Counted from the first letter of the stretch, positions 26,632-36,270 are shown. The stretch: DNA of 64,000 nt from Bacterioplanoides sp. SCSIO 12839 (GCF_024397975.1 NZ_CP073745.1:2196501-2260500); one strand, 5' to 3'. Notes: generated by a model not told the origin, from the sequence alone. A program made the numbers and translations.

Positions 26632-29600
26632 TTATTGGCCTAATAAAACAAAATCGCCATTAAAGAAGCGCGCCACATAAACATCTTCACGTTCTTCACG
26701 CACAATGGCCATTAATGAACCTTTATAGCCCAGGTAAGCCACGGCATTACAGCCGTTAACGGACTGGTCACGGTTAACCACACCACACGCAGTTTCACCG
26801 GTTTCTTCTTCCGTTAATTCGTATTCAGCAATACTGGTTGCAAACACCCCGATACTCTCCGGCTCACCACCCGCAATGGAAACACCGCCACGGAACACCA
26901 GGAAGCTGCCAATTTCTTCTGGTGCGGTAGCACCGGCCAGCCCTGTCTGATAAGCGATATAAAAACTCTGCGCATCTTCTCCGGTAGGCACAATGTCGAC
27001 CAGATACTGGTAGTCATAACCAAAACTCAGTGCAACGTCATAAACATCTTCCGCCAGCACTTTTAATTTGGCATCAATAATCAACGGGCCAATTTTTTCT
27101 AACTCCTGACCGCTATTACGATTATGCAGATCGGCGGCCAAGCGCACGGTTAATAAATCAACACCCAGGCTGATTGGCGCAACCAATGCGCCATCCACAG
27201 CCACCGCCGTATTCGCCTGGAAACCAGTAACGGTTGCGACTTCTTCGTCATCAACAACCTCATAACGTTTATTCAGTTGTAACTGGTAACTGCCACGTCC
27301 GGGAACCACAAACGACAGATCGGATAACGCGCTGAGCATACCCGTCAAACTTGGCTCACCGCTGACCTCGGTTCTGGCGTCACAACTGCTGACTTCACGA
27401 GCACCACTGCTATTCAGCGTTAATGAGCAACGCTCAAGGTTATATTTCTCAGTTTCACCACTGATCAGGTGCAGGCGATAGCGCTGAAGAATGGCAGGAT
27501 TACCACGTTCATCATTCACCACAATATCGAGATAGTCATTAGAGACATCTGCCCCTTGTGGGGTCTCACGCCCGGACTGATACTCAAATAAATTGTCAGC
27601 ATAACGAACCACACGCCCTTTTAACTCCACCCACTGATTTTGTTTTAAATCAGCCGCCACACCGGAAATAGACGTTGGAAAAGCGATGCGGAAATGACCT
27701 CGGGCAGCCACTGGATAAATATTCTGCACCAGTTTTTGCGCCAGCTGTTCAACCGTTGCCTGAGATGCATTATGGGTAGCAGACTCTTTGCGGTTTTGCC
27801 TGTCGTCACAACCGCCAACAACCGGGTTGTTGATGTCGGAAATATCAAGATCACAGCGCTGCATAGCAAACAGGCTGGCATCGGATGCATGTGGATATTG
27901 GCGGTAGCGCTCGCCTTGCTGAGGATTGCCCACGGCGTCCAATGTCACCACATCAATATAATTAACATCACGGTTCTGGCCGTTATCGTTCACTGTTTCT
28001 GTTGAAGAGAAGTAACGGAAAACTGAGTCTTCCTGGCTGGTGATATCAAAGCCCGGGCGGAATGTCAGATAGTCGCTGATCGACGGCCATTTATTTTCCG
28101 GATAATAAACACTCCAGGCCGATGAACTCAGTGTCACCACCCCTTCGGCAGAGTCTTTCAGAATATCGTCTTCATCGGCCGGAGAATTCAGGTTTGGTCC
28201 GTCTGTGATCAAGCGATAACGAATGGTTTTAGCGTTGTAACGGAACTCACTGTCAGGTTGCAGCGGATCAGCAATACCTACCAGTTCTGCTTCAAATAAC
28301 TGTGTTAAATCATGAGTGGTTTCACCGCCCGCTTTGGTGGTTTTCACCTCGGGCCAGACAAGCTGATAGGTCAGTGGCTCCGCCGACTCAAACAATGGCA
28401 GGGTTGTGTAGTCGTTCTCGTATTCAACTTCGATATAAGGCTTATTCTGTTTATTACTGCTGTCAGTTCCGACGTTAAATTCAAAACGCGTACTGCCTTC
28501 ACGTAATACACCTTCGATATACAGACGGAACAAAAAGAACTTCCCATCTGCAGGTTTGCGTGGCGTATCATCATCGCCAACCACGCTCAGATATAATTTG
28601 TCATTACCTGAAATAATGGCCAGTTTATCGGATACCCCAGTTTCATCCTCAATACCTTCATTATCAGGCAGCTGGATTCTTTCTAACTGAACCCGACCCG
28701 CCTGTGCCAGAAGGTTGCTCGCGTCAGCTGAGCCGTTAAGTGCCGAAGCATAATATTTAATGCCATCACGAATGGTTGCAAAACCAGTCATCAGATCGGG
28801 AGCCGTCGTTTCTAATGCCACATTCACGTCATCGATATAACGATTCACATGGGCAACATAATCGCGATCAATAAATGAAGGCTTATCGGCATCCTGACCC
28901 GTGAAGTTTAAAAAGCGATCATTTAAATCCTTAATAAAAAATTTCGCTTCATTGATCCGGTTAAATTCATTTTCAGCGGATTGTGATAGATCAACTTGTG
29001 GGGCATCCAGATATTCACCTTCACGGCTCTCTAAAACAGCCAAACGATTCGATAACGTTGACACAACCTGGTCAGCAATCGACGGAACCTGCGCCCCCTG
29101 GTTTCTTAAAAACTGAATGTTGTCCGCCAGAATGGTGCGTGCTGCGCTGAAAATATCGTATAAGGCCACACCATCCTGACCATCCGCACGTTTCATCAGC
29201 CAGGAAGCCTGACGTAAATTAAATTCTTCAATAATGCCATTCAGAAACTGGGTATAGGTTTGATTTTCAGGTTTCAGCATCTGGATTGATGACAGCAAGG
29301 CGCCGAGGTAAATCCCCTGCTCCTGAAGAGCCAGATTAAGTGACGTCGGTGCAGCAATTTCCGATGGTGCAATTGGTTGAACTGAAATGATATCCGGCAC
29401 TGAAAAAATGGCCGACACTTGTTTATTAGCTAAATCAATTCGATAACGGCTATACACCCCTTCACGAGGTACCGTTGGGTTATTCACCCCATCATCGGTG
29501 GTATCGATGTAGGCCGTGTACGCATAAGCATTTGCGACATGGGTCAGCCAGTTAACGTTAATCGCCATATCGGCTGCAATATCAGTGACCAAAGCACGAT

Positions 29601-30081
29601 ATTCAAAGCTGTCATCCATTGATACTTCGCCCTGATACGCGACACCATCACAGCCTTTAACCGATTCACAACGCATCACCGTGGTATCTTCCACCGGCAA
29701 AGCAATCACCACCGTTGGATAGCCAACCCGCTCATTAGAAATAACCGCTTGATAAAACCCTAATGGCGTCGACGTGGTTTTTACCCCGGCAAAAGACACC
29801 TGGTTGTCCTGACCAACTTCCAGCTCAGGTTGCCCCTGGTTGGTGATTGGAACAGCCTGAATACTGGCTTTAGTGATGTTAGCCGCGCCCACATAACCAC
29901 GCACACGCTCAACCACCTCACCCGCCGAAGAAGATCCGCCACTGGATGAGTTACCACTGCAACCGGACACAGCGATTGTCGCCATGCTTATCAGGGCAAG
30001 AAATACAAATCTGACATGAGAAGCGGAAGTGATCGTTCTATACAACGAACGGATAAACACGATGAGGTGAGATATAGACAT
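26632..30081 (-). CDS. Giant predicted lipoprotein (~1150 residues), paralogue of the gene at 39159
   Basis: About 1149 residues from ATG 30081; a GTG at 30108 is a weaker choice. The lipoprotein signal ends in the lipobox AVSGC, followed by a Ser/Gly linker (SGNSSSGGSSS). An N-terminal Cys pair (RCESVKGC) and two later copies of a pattern RC-D/S-L ... V-(x)2-CD-x-R (QRCDLDIS ... GGCDDRQ; ERCSLTLN ... SSCDARTE) suggest repeated disulfide-closed modules. The C terminus VARFFNGDFVLLGQ resembles that of the second giant lipoprotein. No enzyme motif is seen. A cell-surface or periplasmic role is likely. Confidence 0.75.
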   Translation of the reverse strand: MSISHLIVFIRSLYRTITSASHVRFVFLALISMATIAVSGCSGNSSSGGSSSAGEVVERVRGYVGAANITKASIQAVPITNQGQPELEVGQDNQVSFAGVKTTSTPLGFYQAVISNERVGYPTVVIALPVEDTTVMRCESVKGCDGVAYQGEVSMDDSFEYRALVTDIAADMAINVNWLTHVANAYAYTAYIDTTDDGVNNPTVPREGVYSRYRIDLANKQVSAIFSVPDIISVQPIAPSEIAAPTSLNLALQEQGIYLGALLSSIQMLKPENQTYTQFLNGIIEEFNLRQASWLMKRADGQDGVALYDIFSAARTILADNIQFLRNQGAQVPSIADQVVSTLSNRLAVLESREGEYLDAPQVDLSQSAENEFNRINEAKFFIKDLNDRFLNFTGQDADKPSFIDRDYVAHVNRYIDDVNVALETTAPDLMTGFATIRDGIKYYASALNGSADASNLLAQAGRVQLERIQLPDNEGIEDETGVSDKLAIISGNDKLYLSVVGDDDTPRKPADGKFFLFRLYIEGVLREGSTRFEFNVGTDSSNKQNKPYIEVEYENDYTTLPLFESAEPLTYQLVWPEVKTTKAGGETTHDLTQLFEAELVGIADPLQPDSEFRYNAKTIRYRLITDGPNLNSPADEDDILKDSAEGVVTLSSSAWSVYYPENKWPSISDYLTFRPGFDITSQEDSVFRYFSSTETVNDNGQNRDVNYIDVVTLDAVGNPQQGERYRQYPHASDASLFAMQRCDLDISDINNPVVGGCDDRQNRKESATHNASQATVEQLAQKLVQNIYPVAARGHFRIAFPTSISGVAADLKQNQWVELKGRVVRYADNLFEYQSGRETPQGADVSNDYLDIVVNDERGNPAILQRYRLHLISGETEKYNLERCSLTLNSSGAREVSSCDARTEVSGEPSLTGMLSALSDLSFVVPGRGSYQLQLNKRYEVVDDEEVATVTGFQANTAVAVDGALVAPISLGVDLLTVRLAADLHNRNSGQELEKIGPLIIDAKLKVLAEDVYDVALSFGYDYQYLVDIVPTGEDAQSFYIAYQTGLAGATAPEEIGSFLVFRGGVSIAGGEPESIGVFATSIAEYELTEEETGETACGVVNRDQSVNGCNAVAYLGYKGSLMAIVREEREDVYVARFFNGDFVLLGQ

Positions 30082-30183
30082 AGTTATTATTCTTTGTTGA
30101 TCTGGCACTATGACAACTGACTATCGACAAAAGCGATAGTTCAGCTTTTCTGCCGTTACTTTACACCTGTTGCTGTCTAAAAG

Positions 30184-30215
30184 GCATAAAAAAACCCGAC
30201 AAACGCCGGGTTTTT
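30184..30215 (-). terminator. Intrinsic terminator after iclR
   Basis: On the minus strand, AAACCCG (around 30207-30213) pairs with CGGGTTT (around 30192-30198), followed by a T tract (30187-30194). It lies about 70 bp past the iclR stop codon and about 100 bp before the translation start of the lipoprotein gene downstream. Confidence 0.8.
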
Positions 30216-30285
30216 CCAAGCTTTACACTCATGGCCGCTCTGTTGGCATAAGTCTATAAATGTCATGATAAGTGCAACGGACCGA

Positions 30286-31044
30286 TCATCCGGTCAATTC
30301 TTGCAGCTGTGAAGCCGCTTGCTTTAACACCGGCTCAAACGCCAACAGGTCATCCAGCGTTTTTCTCAGTACCGGAGCGTGCGTGAACAAGCACGCTGCC
30401 AACCTGCCTTTCTGATCACGGATAGGAACAGACACGGCCACGAGGCCATCAACAAATTCCTCATTATCCGTACCAATGTCATTATCAGCAATCTGCTGCA
30501 GCTCAATTTCTAACGCTTCAGGAGTCGTCAGGGTATTCCGCGCATACTGAGTTAAAGGAAGGTTTTTCAGAATCCGACGGCGACGTTCTTCCGTCAATGA
30601 GCTCAGGTATAACTTACCGCTGGCGGTACACCAGATCGGCGTATGACTTCCTACCGGCAAATGCAGTTGTAATGGCCAGTTGGTTTGGACCCTGTCGTAA
30701 TAAATCATTTCGATTCCATTGGGAATCGAAATACCGCAGGTTTCACCCGTAATATCAGCCAGGTTTTGCAGGATAGCCTGGCGCGACGCTTTAAAACGAC
30801 TGGCAAACAGTATTCCTAAAGCCGTTTTGTGTAATCGCTCCGCAGGAATCATCAAACCACGCATATTTGCCTGCAGATAGCCTTCGGCGACCAGCTGTTG
30901 CAGTATCCGGTGCACACTGGGTTTGGGTATATCCAACAACAATGAAATATCAGCTGGGCTCAAAGGCCGCTCAGCCTGAGCAACGGCTTCGATGATCTCA
31001 AGCGCACGGATAACCGAAGAACCTTTTTTACTTTCCGCCGTCAT
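30286..31044 (-). CDS. IclR-family transcriptional regulator
   Basis: 252 residues: N-terminal winged helix-turn-helix (SPADISLLLDIPKPSVHRIL, about residues 28-47) and a C-terminal effector-binding domain with LPLTQYARNTLTTPEAL and the closing VSVPIRDQKGRLAACLF, as in IclR proteins. TAGGG lies 9 nt before the ATG. It follows the catabolic genes but is separated from mmsA by a strong terminator, so it is probably a separate transcript. A palindrome before the CoA-transferase gene (36153-36169) is a candidate operator. Confidence 0.9.
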   Translation of the reverse strand: MTAESKKGSSVIRALEIIEAVAQAERPLSPADISLLLDIPKPSVHRILQQLVAEGYLQANMRGLMIPAERLHKTALGILFASRFKASRQAILQNLADITGETCGISIPNGIEMIYYDRVQTNWPLQLHLPVGSHTPIWCTASGKLYLSSLTEERRRRILKNLPLTQYARNTLTTPEALEIELQQIADNDIGTDNEEFVDGLVAVSVPIRDQKGRLAACLFTHAPVLRKTLDDLLAFEPVLKQAASQLQELTG

Positions 31045-31102
31045 TATAAACCCTACTGTCTGCTGTTACGGCCATTATATGATGGCCGCAAGATACGCAA
31101 AA

Positions 31103-31145
31103 CAAAAAAAAGCCAGCGTTACTCTCAGGGTTGAGTAACGCTGGC
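31103..31145 (-). terminator. Strong intrinsic terminator after mmsA
   Basis: Perfect 13-bp stem GCCAGCGTTACTC / GAGTAACGCTGGC (31112-31145) followed on the minus strand by eight T (31104-31111). It ends the catabolic transcript 13 bp after the mmsA stop codon and separates it from iclR. Confidence 0.92.
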
Positions 31146-31158
31146 AGCAACCAGCAAT

Positions 31159-32655
31159 TTACTTCATGGTTGGCATGGAGAAAGAAGCTCCCTCGCGTAC
31201 ACCTGCCGAAGGCCAACGTTGAGTGATGGTTTTACGCTTAGTGTTAAAACGAACACCATCCGGGCCATAGGCATGCAAATCACCAAACAGTGAACGCTTC
31301 CAACCACCAAAGCTGTGATAAGCCACCGGCACTGGCAGAGGAACGTTAATTCCCACCATACCAACCTGAATATGGTCTGAGAAATAACGAGCGGCTTCAC
31401 CATCACGAGTGAAAATACAGGTACCGTTGCCGTACTCGTGGTCATCAATCAATGCCATGGCTTCCTCCATGGTATTCACCCGCACCACCTGTAGCACAGG
31501 ACCAAAAATCTCCTGCTGATAGCTGTCCATTTGTGGTGTAACGCGGTCAATCAGGGTGCCACCCACAAAAAAGCCTTTTTCATAACCGGCCACCTCAGGG
31601 TTACGACCATCAACCACAACATTGGCACCATCGGCCTCGGCACTGTTGATAAAGCCCACTACCTTGTCACGGTGTGCTGCGGTAATCACCGGACCAAAAT
31701 CGTTGCTGCTTTCACTGTAAACACCCACTTTCAGGTCAGCCATGGCGGCTTGCATTTTGGATACCAGAGCGTCTGCTGCCGCATCTCCAACCGCAACGGC
31801 CACAGATAGCGCCATGCAACGCTCGCCCGAAGAGCCAAATGCAGCTCCCAACAATTGGTTTACGGCGTTATCAATATCGGCGTCCGGCATCACAATCGCG
31901 TGGTTTTTAGCGCCACCCAACGCCTGACAACGCTTACCGTTGGCATTGGCCGTGGTGTAGATGTACTCAGCGATTGGGGTTGAACCAACAAAGCTCACCG
32001 CTTTAACGCGCTCATCGTTCAGCAATGTATCCACGGCTTCTTTATCACCGTTGACGACATTAATCACACCATCCGGTAAACCCGCTTCCTGCAGCAGTTG
32101 AGCCACATACAGGGTCGAGCTCGGGTCACGTTCAGACGGTTTCAATACGAACGTATTACCGCAAGCAATCGCCATTGGATACATCCACAGCGGCACCATG
32201 ACAGGAAAGTTAAACGGCGTAATACCAGCAACTACACCCAGCGGCTGAAACTCGCTCCAGGAGTCAATACCTGGGCCAACGTTTTTGCTGTATTCGCCTT
32301 TTAACAGCTCTGGAATACCACAAGCATATTCAACATTTTCAATACCACGCTGTAACTCACCGGCCGCATCGTGAGAAATTTTGCCGTGCTCCTGGCCAAT
32401 CAATTCACAGATTTTATCGGCATTGGCTTCCAGCAATTCTTTAAACTTAAACATGATACGGGCGCGCTTAATCGGCGGTGTATCTCGCCAGGCCGGATAA
32501 GCTGCCTGAGCACAGGCAATGGCTTCTTCAACCGTTGCTTTGGTGGCCAATACCACTTCTTTTTCGGCTGCACCCGTCGCCGGGTTGTAAACTTCCTGCT
32601 TGCGACCGCCCTCGGTCACAACGCGACCATTAATTAAATGTCCGATAGTACTCAT
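31159..32655 (-). CDS. mmsA: CoA-acylating (methyl)malonate-semialdehyde dehydrogenase, MmsA/DddC-like
   Basis: Aldehyde dehydrogenase of the MmsA family, which turns methylmalonate or malonate semialdehyde plus CoA into propionyl- or acetyl-CoA and CO2. 498 residues. The active-site Cys is in SSGERCMALS, the NAD site in FVLKPSERDPSS, and the C terminus VREGASFSMPTMK is the MmsA signature. AGAGGAC precedes the ATG at 32655; the frame extends upstream without a site. Its partners (Fe-ADH, enoyl-CoA hydratase, CaiB-type CoA transferase) match 3-hydroxypropionate/acrylate use (DddC role). Valine breakdown is the alternative, but no mmsB-type dehydrogenase is present. Confidence 0.9.
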   Translation of the reverse strand: MSTIGHLINGRVVTEGGRKQEVYNPATGAAEKEVVLATKATVEEAIACAQAAYPAWRDTPPIKRARIMFKFKELLEANADKICELIGQEHGKISHDAAGELQRGIENVEYACGIPELLKGEYSKNVGPGIDSWSEFQPLGVVAGITPFNFPVMVPLWMYPMAIACGNTFVLKPSERDPSSTLYVAQLLQEAGLPDGVINVVNGDKEAVDTLLNDERVKAVSFVGSTPIAEYIYTTANANGKRCQALGGAKNHAIVMPDADIDNAVNQLLGAAFGSSGERCMALSVAVAVGDAAADALVSKMQAAMADLKVGVYSESSNDFGPVITAAHRDKVVGFINSAEADGANVVVDGRNPEVAGYEKGFFVGGTLIDRVTPQMDSYQQEIFGPVLQVVRVNTMEEAMALIDDHEYGNGTCIFTRDGEAARYFSDHIQVGMVGINVPLPVPVAYHSFGGWKRSLFGDLHAYGPDGVRFNTKRKTITQRWPSAGVREGASFSMPTMK

Positions 32656-32735
32656 AATATGTCCTCTGCTACTGAGATAAGTGGCTTCATGCTTAACGCA
32701 ACGCCAATAAAGCCACTGATTATTTAATGAATGGA

Positions 32736-33893
32736 TTACCAAAGCTGACGATAGATCGCGACGATCTCATCGCTGCTGGGTACCCGAGGGTTATTACCAG
32801 GAGAACCGGAAGCTAACGCTTGCTCGGCCATTACTGGCATCAGGTCATGAAAAGCATCACGGTCAATACCGAACTGCGCCGGCGTTGGAACCTGTAACTC
32901 TTCATTCAGAGCGGTTAATTCCTGCAGTAATTTTTGATTGGCCGCCTCGTCGCTGTCCTGCGAATCCGCCACCCCCATAGCACGCGCACAATCGGCATAA
33001 CGTTCAGGAGCTGCCGGAATAGAAAAAGCGGTTACCGCCGGCAGTAACATGGCATTCGACAAGCCATGTGGCACATGGAAAGCAGCACCAATTGGACGAC
33101 TCATGCCGTGAACCAAAGCAACCGAGGCGTTGGAAAATGCCACACCCGCCAGGGTTGAACCCAGCATCATGGCTTCACGAGCGTCTTTATCTGAGCCATC
33201 GTGATAAGCACGACGCAAATTAGGCCCCAACAGTTTCATCGCCGACAAAGCCTGACTGTCACTGTACGGGCTTGCTTTTTTACTCACGTAAGATTCAATC
33301 GCGTGGGTCAAGGCATCGATACCGGTATCGGCTGTGATACGTGGTGGCAAGCTCAGTGTCAGCTCATAATCCACCAGCGCTGCCACTGGCATAAAACCAA
33401 TACCAACACACAACATTTTTTCATCGCTGGTTTCATCCGTAATGATGGTAAAACGCGTTACTTCAGACCCGGTACCTGCGGTTGTTGGTACAGCAACAAT
33501 CGGCAGCCCCTGCTCCAGCACAACACGCGGGAACTTATAATCACGCATGGTGCCGCCGTATTTACCCAAAATTGCAATCGCCTTGGCGCTGTCAATCGGG
33601 CTACCACCGCCCAGTGCAATAATGCTGTCGTAGTCGCCATCACGAACGGTATCAACACCGGCCTGAATGGAAGCTACCGTCGGTTCCGGCACGGTGTCAT
33701 CAAACACATCCGCAGTGATGGAGTCTTTTGCCAGCACATCCTGAATGCGGCTGGCATAACCCAACTCGACCATCATTTTGTCTGTGATAATTAATGGACG
33801 TTTGCAGCCCAGGCTTGCCAATACATTCGGGATTTCCTGACTGGCACCTTCACCAACCTGCATAATGCGGGGAAGAATTACTTGAGTAGACAT
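32736..33893 (-). CDS. Iron-containing alcohol dehydrogenase (DddB-like candidate)
   Basis: Group III Fe-dependent alcohol dehydrogenase, 385 residues. The NAD-binding stretch ALGGGSPIDSAKAI and TAGTGSEVT are present. The metal ligands are the Asp and His in DTGIDALTHAIE and the His in LVHGMSRPIGAAFHVPHG. GAGGAG lies before the ATG. It is 80 bp upstream of mmsA, with no terminator between, so the two form one unit. By position and family it could oxidise 3-hydroxypropionate to malonate semialdehyde, as DddB does in DMSP catabolism. Other short-chain alcohols cannot be excluded. Confidence 0.82.
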   Translation of the reverse strand: MSTQVILPRIMQVGEGASQEIPNVLASLGCKRPLIITDKMMVELGYASRIQDVLAKDSITADVFDDTVPEPTVASIQAGVDTVRDGDYDSIIALGGGSPIDSAKAIAILGKYGGTMRDYKFPRVVLEQGLPIVAVPTTAGTGSEVTRFTIITDETSDEKMLCVGIGFMPVAALVDYELTLSLPPRITADTGIDALTHAIESYVSKKASPYSDSQALSAMKLLGPNLRRAYHDGSDKDAREAMMLGSTLAGVAFSNASVALVHGMSRPIGAAFHVPHGLSNAMLLPAVTAFSIPAAPERYADCARAMGVADSQDSDEAANQKLLQELTALNEELQVPTPAQFGIDRDAFHDLMPVMAEQALASGSPGNNPRVPSSDEIVAIYRQLW

Positions 33894-33917
33894 ATTGACT
33901 CCTCGTTATGGCGTCAT

Positions 33918-33952
33918 AAAAATTAAAAAGCACCGCTGCCGCAGCAGCGGTG
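33918..33952 (-). terminator. Terminator-like hairpin inside the catabolic gene set
   Basis: On the minus strand CACCGCTGC / GCAGCGGTG (33931-33952, 9-bp stem, 4-nt loop) is followed by CTTTTTAATTTTT (33918-33930). It lies between the hydratase stop and the dehydrogenase start, all on one strand, so it could cut or reduce transcription between the first and second gene pairs. Confidence 0.75.
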
Positions 33953-33984
33953 AAAGGAGTGCTTCATGCACTCAGAAGCTGTTA

Positions 33985-34821
33985 TCAGCGATGACGGAAA
34001 ACCGGTGCACGCTTGGCAATAAACGCGTGCATTCCTTCTTTCTGTCCTTCGGTAGCAAATGCTGCCTGGAATAAACGGCGCTCATGGCGGATGCCTTCGG
34101 TCAGGCTGGTTTCAAACGCAACATTGACCGCTTCTTTTGCCATACGCACAGCCGGGTCGTTATAACCGGCAACGGTATGAGCCGCTTCCAGAGCAACCTG
34201 TAATAACTCATTGGCGGGTACCACGCGGGCAACCATGCCTGCTGACTTCGCTTCCTGGGCGTCAATGGTGCGACCGGTTAATACCAGATCCATTGCCAAG
34301 GCTTTACCCACGGCATTCGTCAGACGCTGAGAGCCACCAATACCCGGCAAAATACCCAGTTTGATTTCTGGCTGGCCAAACTGCGCATCTTCTGCAGCAA
34401 TGATGAAGTCGCACATCAGTGCCAGCTCACAACCACCGCCCAGGGCATAACCACCAACGGCCGCAATAATTGGCTTTTTGATGGCACGCAGCTCATCCCA
34501 CGGGGCAAAAATGTCGTCACAATAAAATTCGGCATAGCTCAGATTCGCCATTTCTTCGATGTCAGCACCCGCTGCAAAAGCACGCGCACTGCCAGTAATC
34601 ACGACGGCACCAATGTTGTCGTCGGCATCAAAAGCTTTGAGCGTATCAACCACCTCACGCGCCAACTGACGATTAAGCGCATTCAGACTTTTTGGGCGAT
34701 GTAAGGTGATAATGCCCACCCGATCACGCTTCTCGACCAGAATGACTTCTTCTGTTGCTTCAGCCGCTTGCGGTTTTGGCTCGGCACTTTTTTTCGCTGT
34801 TGTGGTATTTTTTTTGTTCAT
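33985..34821 (-). CDS. Enoyl-CoA hydratase/isomerase (AcuK-like candidate)
   Basis: Crotonase-fold hydratase, 278 residues. The oxyanion-hole stretches are [11 protein letters not shown] and [15 protein letters not shown], and the catalytic Glu pair lies in GGGCELA and [13 protein letters not shown] Lys/Ala/Pro-rich N-terminal extension of about 25 residues ([20 protein letters not shown]) is not part of the fold. It follows the CoA-transferase gene by 54 bp. In this setting it could hydrate acryloyl-CoA to 3-hydroxypropionyl-CoA, as AcuK does. A general beta-oxidation role is possible. Confidence 0.85.
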   Translation of the reverse strand: MNKKNTTTAKKSAEPKPQAAEATEEVILVEKRDRVGIITLHRPKSLNALNRQLAREVVDTLKAFDADDNIGAVVITGSARAFAAGADIEEMANLSYAEFYCDDIFAPWDELRAIKKPIIAAVGGYALGGGCELALMCDFIIAAEDAQFGQPEIKLGILPGIGGSQRLTNAVGKALAMDLVLTGRTIDAQEAKSAGMVARVVPANELLQVALEAAHTVAGYNDPAVRMAKEAVNVAFETSLTEGIRHERRLFQAAFATEGQKEGMHAFIAKRAPVFRHR

Positions 34822-34875
34822 TGTGGGTACCTAACTCTTTATTGACGGTTGTTGTTTAACTGCCGAAACGGCTTT

Positions 34876-36120
34876 TCAGGAGTCTTCATGGGTTGAATCA
34901 AAATCGGTCTGAGCCTTAGCCGCCGGAGCATAGGCTCCATTGCCAGACATCAGTTCTTCAAGAATGGCTTCACGATGCTCATTCAGCGCCGGAGATTTAA
35001 TCGGCACCTCAGGATCAACTTCCGACACCGTACTCATCTTGATAGGGTTGCCAGCGGTTCTGACCGGGCGGTCATTTTCGCCCTGCACCTTAATAATCAT
35101 GTTGCGAGCCAGTAGCTGCGGATGAGTAAACAGACGGTCGATGGTATTGATCGGAGCACACGGCACCCCTTCTTCATTCAGGGCATCGATCCAGTGCTGC
35201 ATCGGCTTGGTTTTTGTGATTTCTTCTACGTCTTTAACCAGTTGCTTACGGTTTTGTACACGCAGATCATTGGTCAGAAACTCAGGTTTTAACGCCAATT
35301 GCGGAGAACCCAACGCATCGGCCATTAATAAGAACAGAGTGTCGTTACCGGCACAGATGACAAACTTTTCATCCTCAGCCATAAAGGTTTCAAACGGCGC
35401 TAACGATGGATGGTTGTCACCGGTCCGGGTTGGTACCACACCTTCCACATCGTAACGAGCCAAGGCGGTTTCCATCAGAGCGGCCTGACAATCCAGCATG
35501 CCGATATCAACACGCGCACCCTGTGCATCGCGACTGCGGCTGTATAGAGACGATAAAATTCCGATCACGCCAAACAGTGCGGCACCAAGATCACCAAAGC
35601 TGGTTCCGACCCGAGCTGGCTCCGCCCCCGGCCAACCGGTCAGACTCATCACCCCACCCATGGCCTGCACCACCATGTCGTAACCCGGCAATTCACTGAA
35701 CGGGCCACTGTGGCCGAAACCGGAAATCGAGGTATAGACAATATGCGGGTGGGTTTTCGCTAAGCGCTCCGGGCCATAACCCAGACGCTCCATGACGCCA
35801 GGACGGAAGTTCTCTACCACCACATCACTTTCATCCAGCAAGCGCTCTAACAACTCACGATCACGTGGAGATTTGATATCCAGCGAAATACTTTCTTTGC
35901 CACGGTTAAAGCACATGAAATAAGCCGAATCATCACCAACGAAAGGGCCGAATGCGCGCGTATCATCACCGGTACCAAAGCGCTCAATTTTGATAACCCG
36001 GGCACCCAGGTCCGCCAGAATCATGGTGCAGTATGGTCCCGCTAACACACGAGAAAAGTCCAACACGGTGATTCCTGCTAATGGGCCTGGCTTCTGTTCT
36101 GTATCACTTTTGTTATTCAT
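34876..36120 (-). CDS. CaiB/BaiF family (class III) CoA-transferase (AcuN-like candidate)
   Basis: 414-residue family III CoA-transferase. The typical N-terminal AGITVLDFSRVLAGPYCTMI, the catalytic Asp in VDIGMLDCQAALM and the motif GYDMVVQAMGG are present. It is a single-domain protein, so not the double-domain DddD. It is the first gene of the set and has a palindrome 33 bp before its start. With the hydratase, Fe-ADH and MmsA it fits the AcuN step (acrylate to acryloyl-CoA); the acid substrate is inferred, not shown. Confidence 0.85.
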   Translation of the reverse strand: MNNKSDTEQKPGPLAGITVLDFSRVLAGPYCTMILADLGARVIKIERFGTGDDTRAFGPFVGDDSAYFMCFNRGKESISLDIKSPRDRELLERLLDESDVVVENFRPGVMERLGYGPERLAKTHPHIVYTSISGFGHSGPFSELPGYDMVVQAMGGVMSLTGWPGAEPARVGTSFGDLGAALFGVIGILSSLYSRSRDAQGARVDIGMLDCQAALMETALARYDVEGVVPTRTGDNHPSLAPFETFMAEDEKFVICAGNDTLFLLMADALGSPQLALKPEFLTNDLRVQNRKQLVKDVEEITKTKPMQHWIDALNEEGVPCAPINTIDRLFTHPQLLARNMIIKVQGENDRPVRTAGNPIKMSTVSEVDPEVPIKSPALNEHREAILEELMSGNGAYAPAAKAQTDFDSTHEDS

Positions 36121-36152
36121 AGAGCTGTTCCCGCATATTATTTCTTATAAAA

Positions 36153-36169
36153 CGATACGTTTCGTATCG
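36153..36169. promoter_or_regulatory. Palindromic operator candidate upstream of the catabolic genes
   Basis: CGATACG TTT CGTATCG is a perfect 7-bp inverted repeat with a 3-nt centre, 33 bp before the CoA-transferase start. GTTCC/GGAAC flank it further out (36127-36131 and 36176-36180). Size and symmetry suit an IclR-family dimer site, and an iclR gene ends this cluster. AT-rich TATAAG and TAATAT boxes lie between it and the start codon. Confidence 0.55.
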
Positions 36170-36270
36170 CTATGTGGAACAGATCATAAAACATACACCA
36201 GCAAGTAAAAATAGACATTGGTATAAGGCAAAAAATCAGACAGGCATCTGGGAGCAGACAAGCAGGCATA

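Noticed and set aside
34876-36120. CoA-transferase as DddD
   Set aside because: DddD has two CaiB-like domains (about 830 residues); this protein has one (414 residues).
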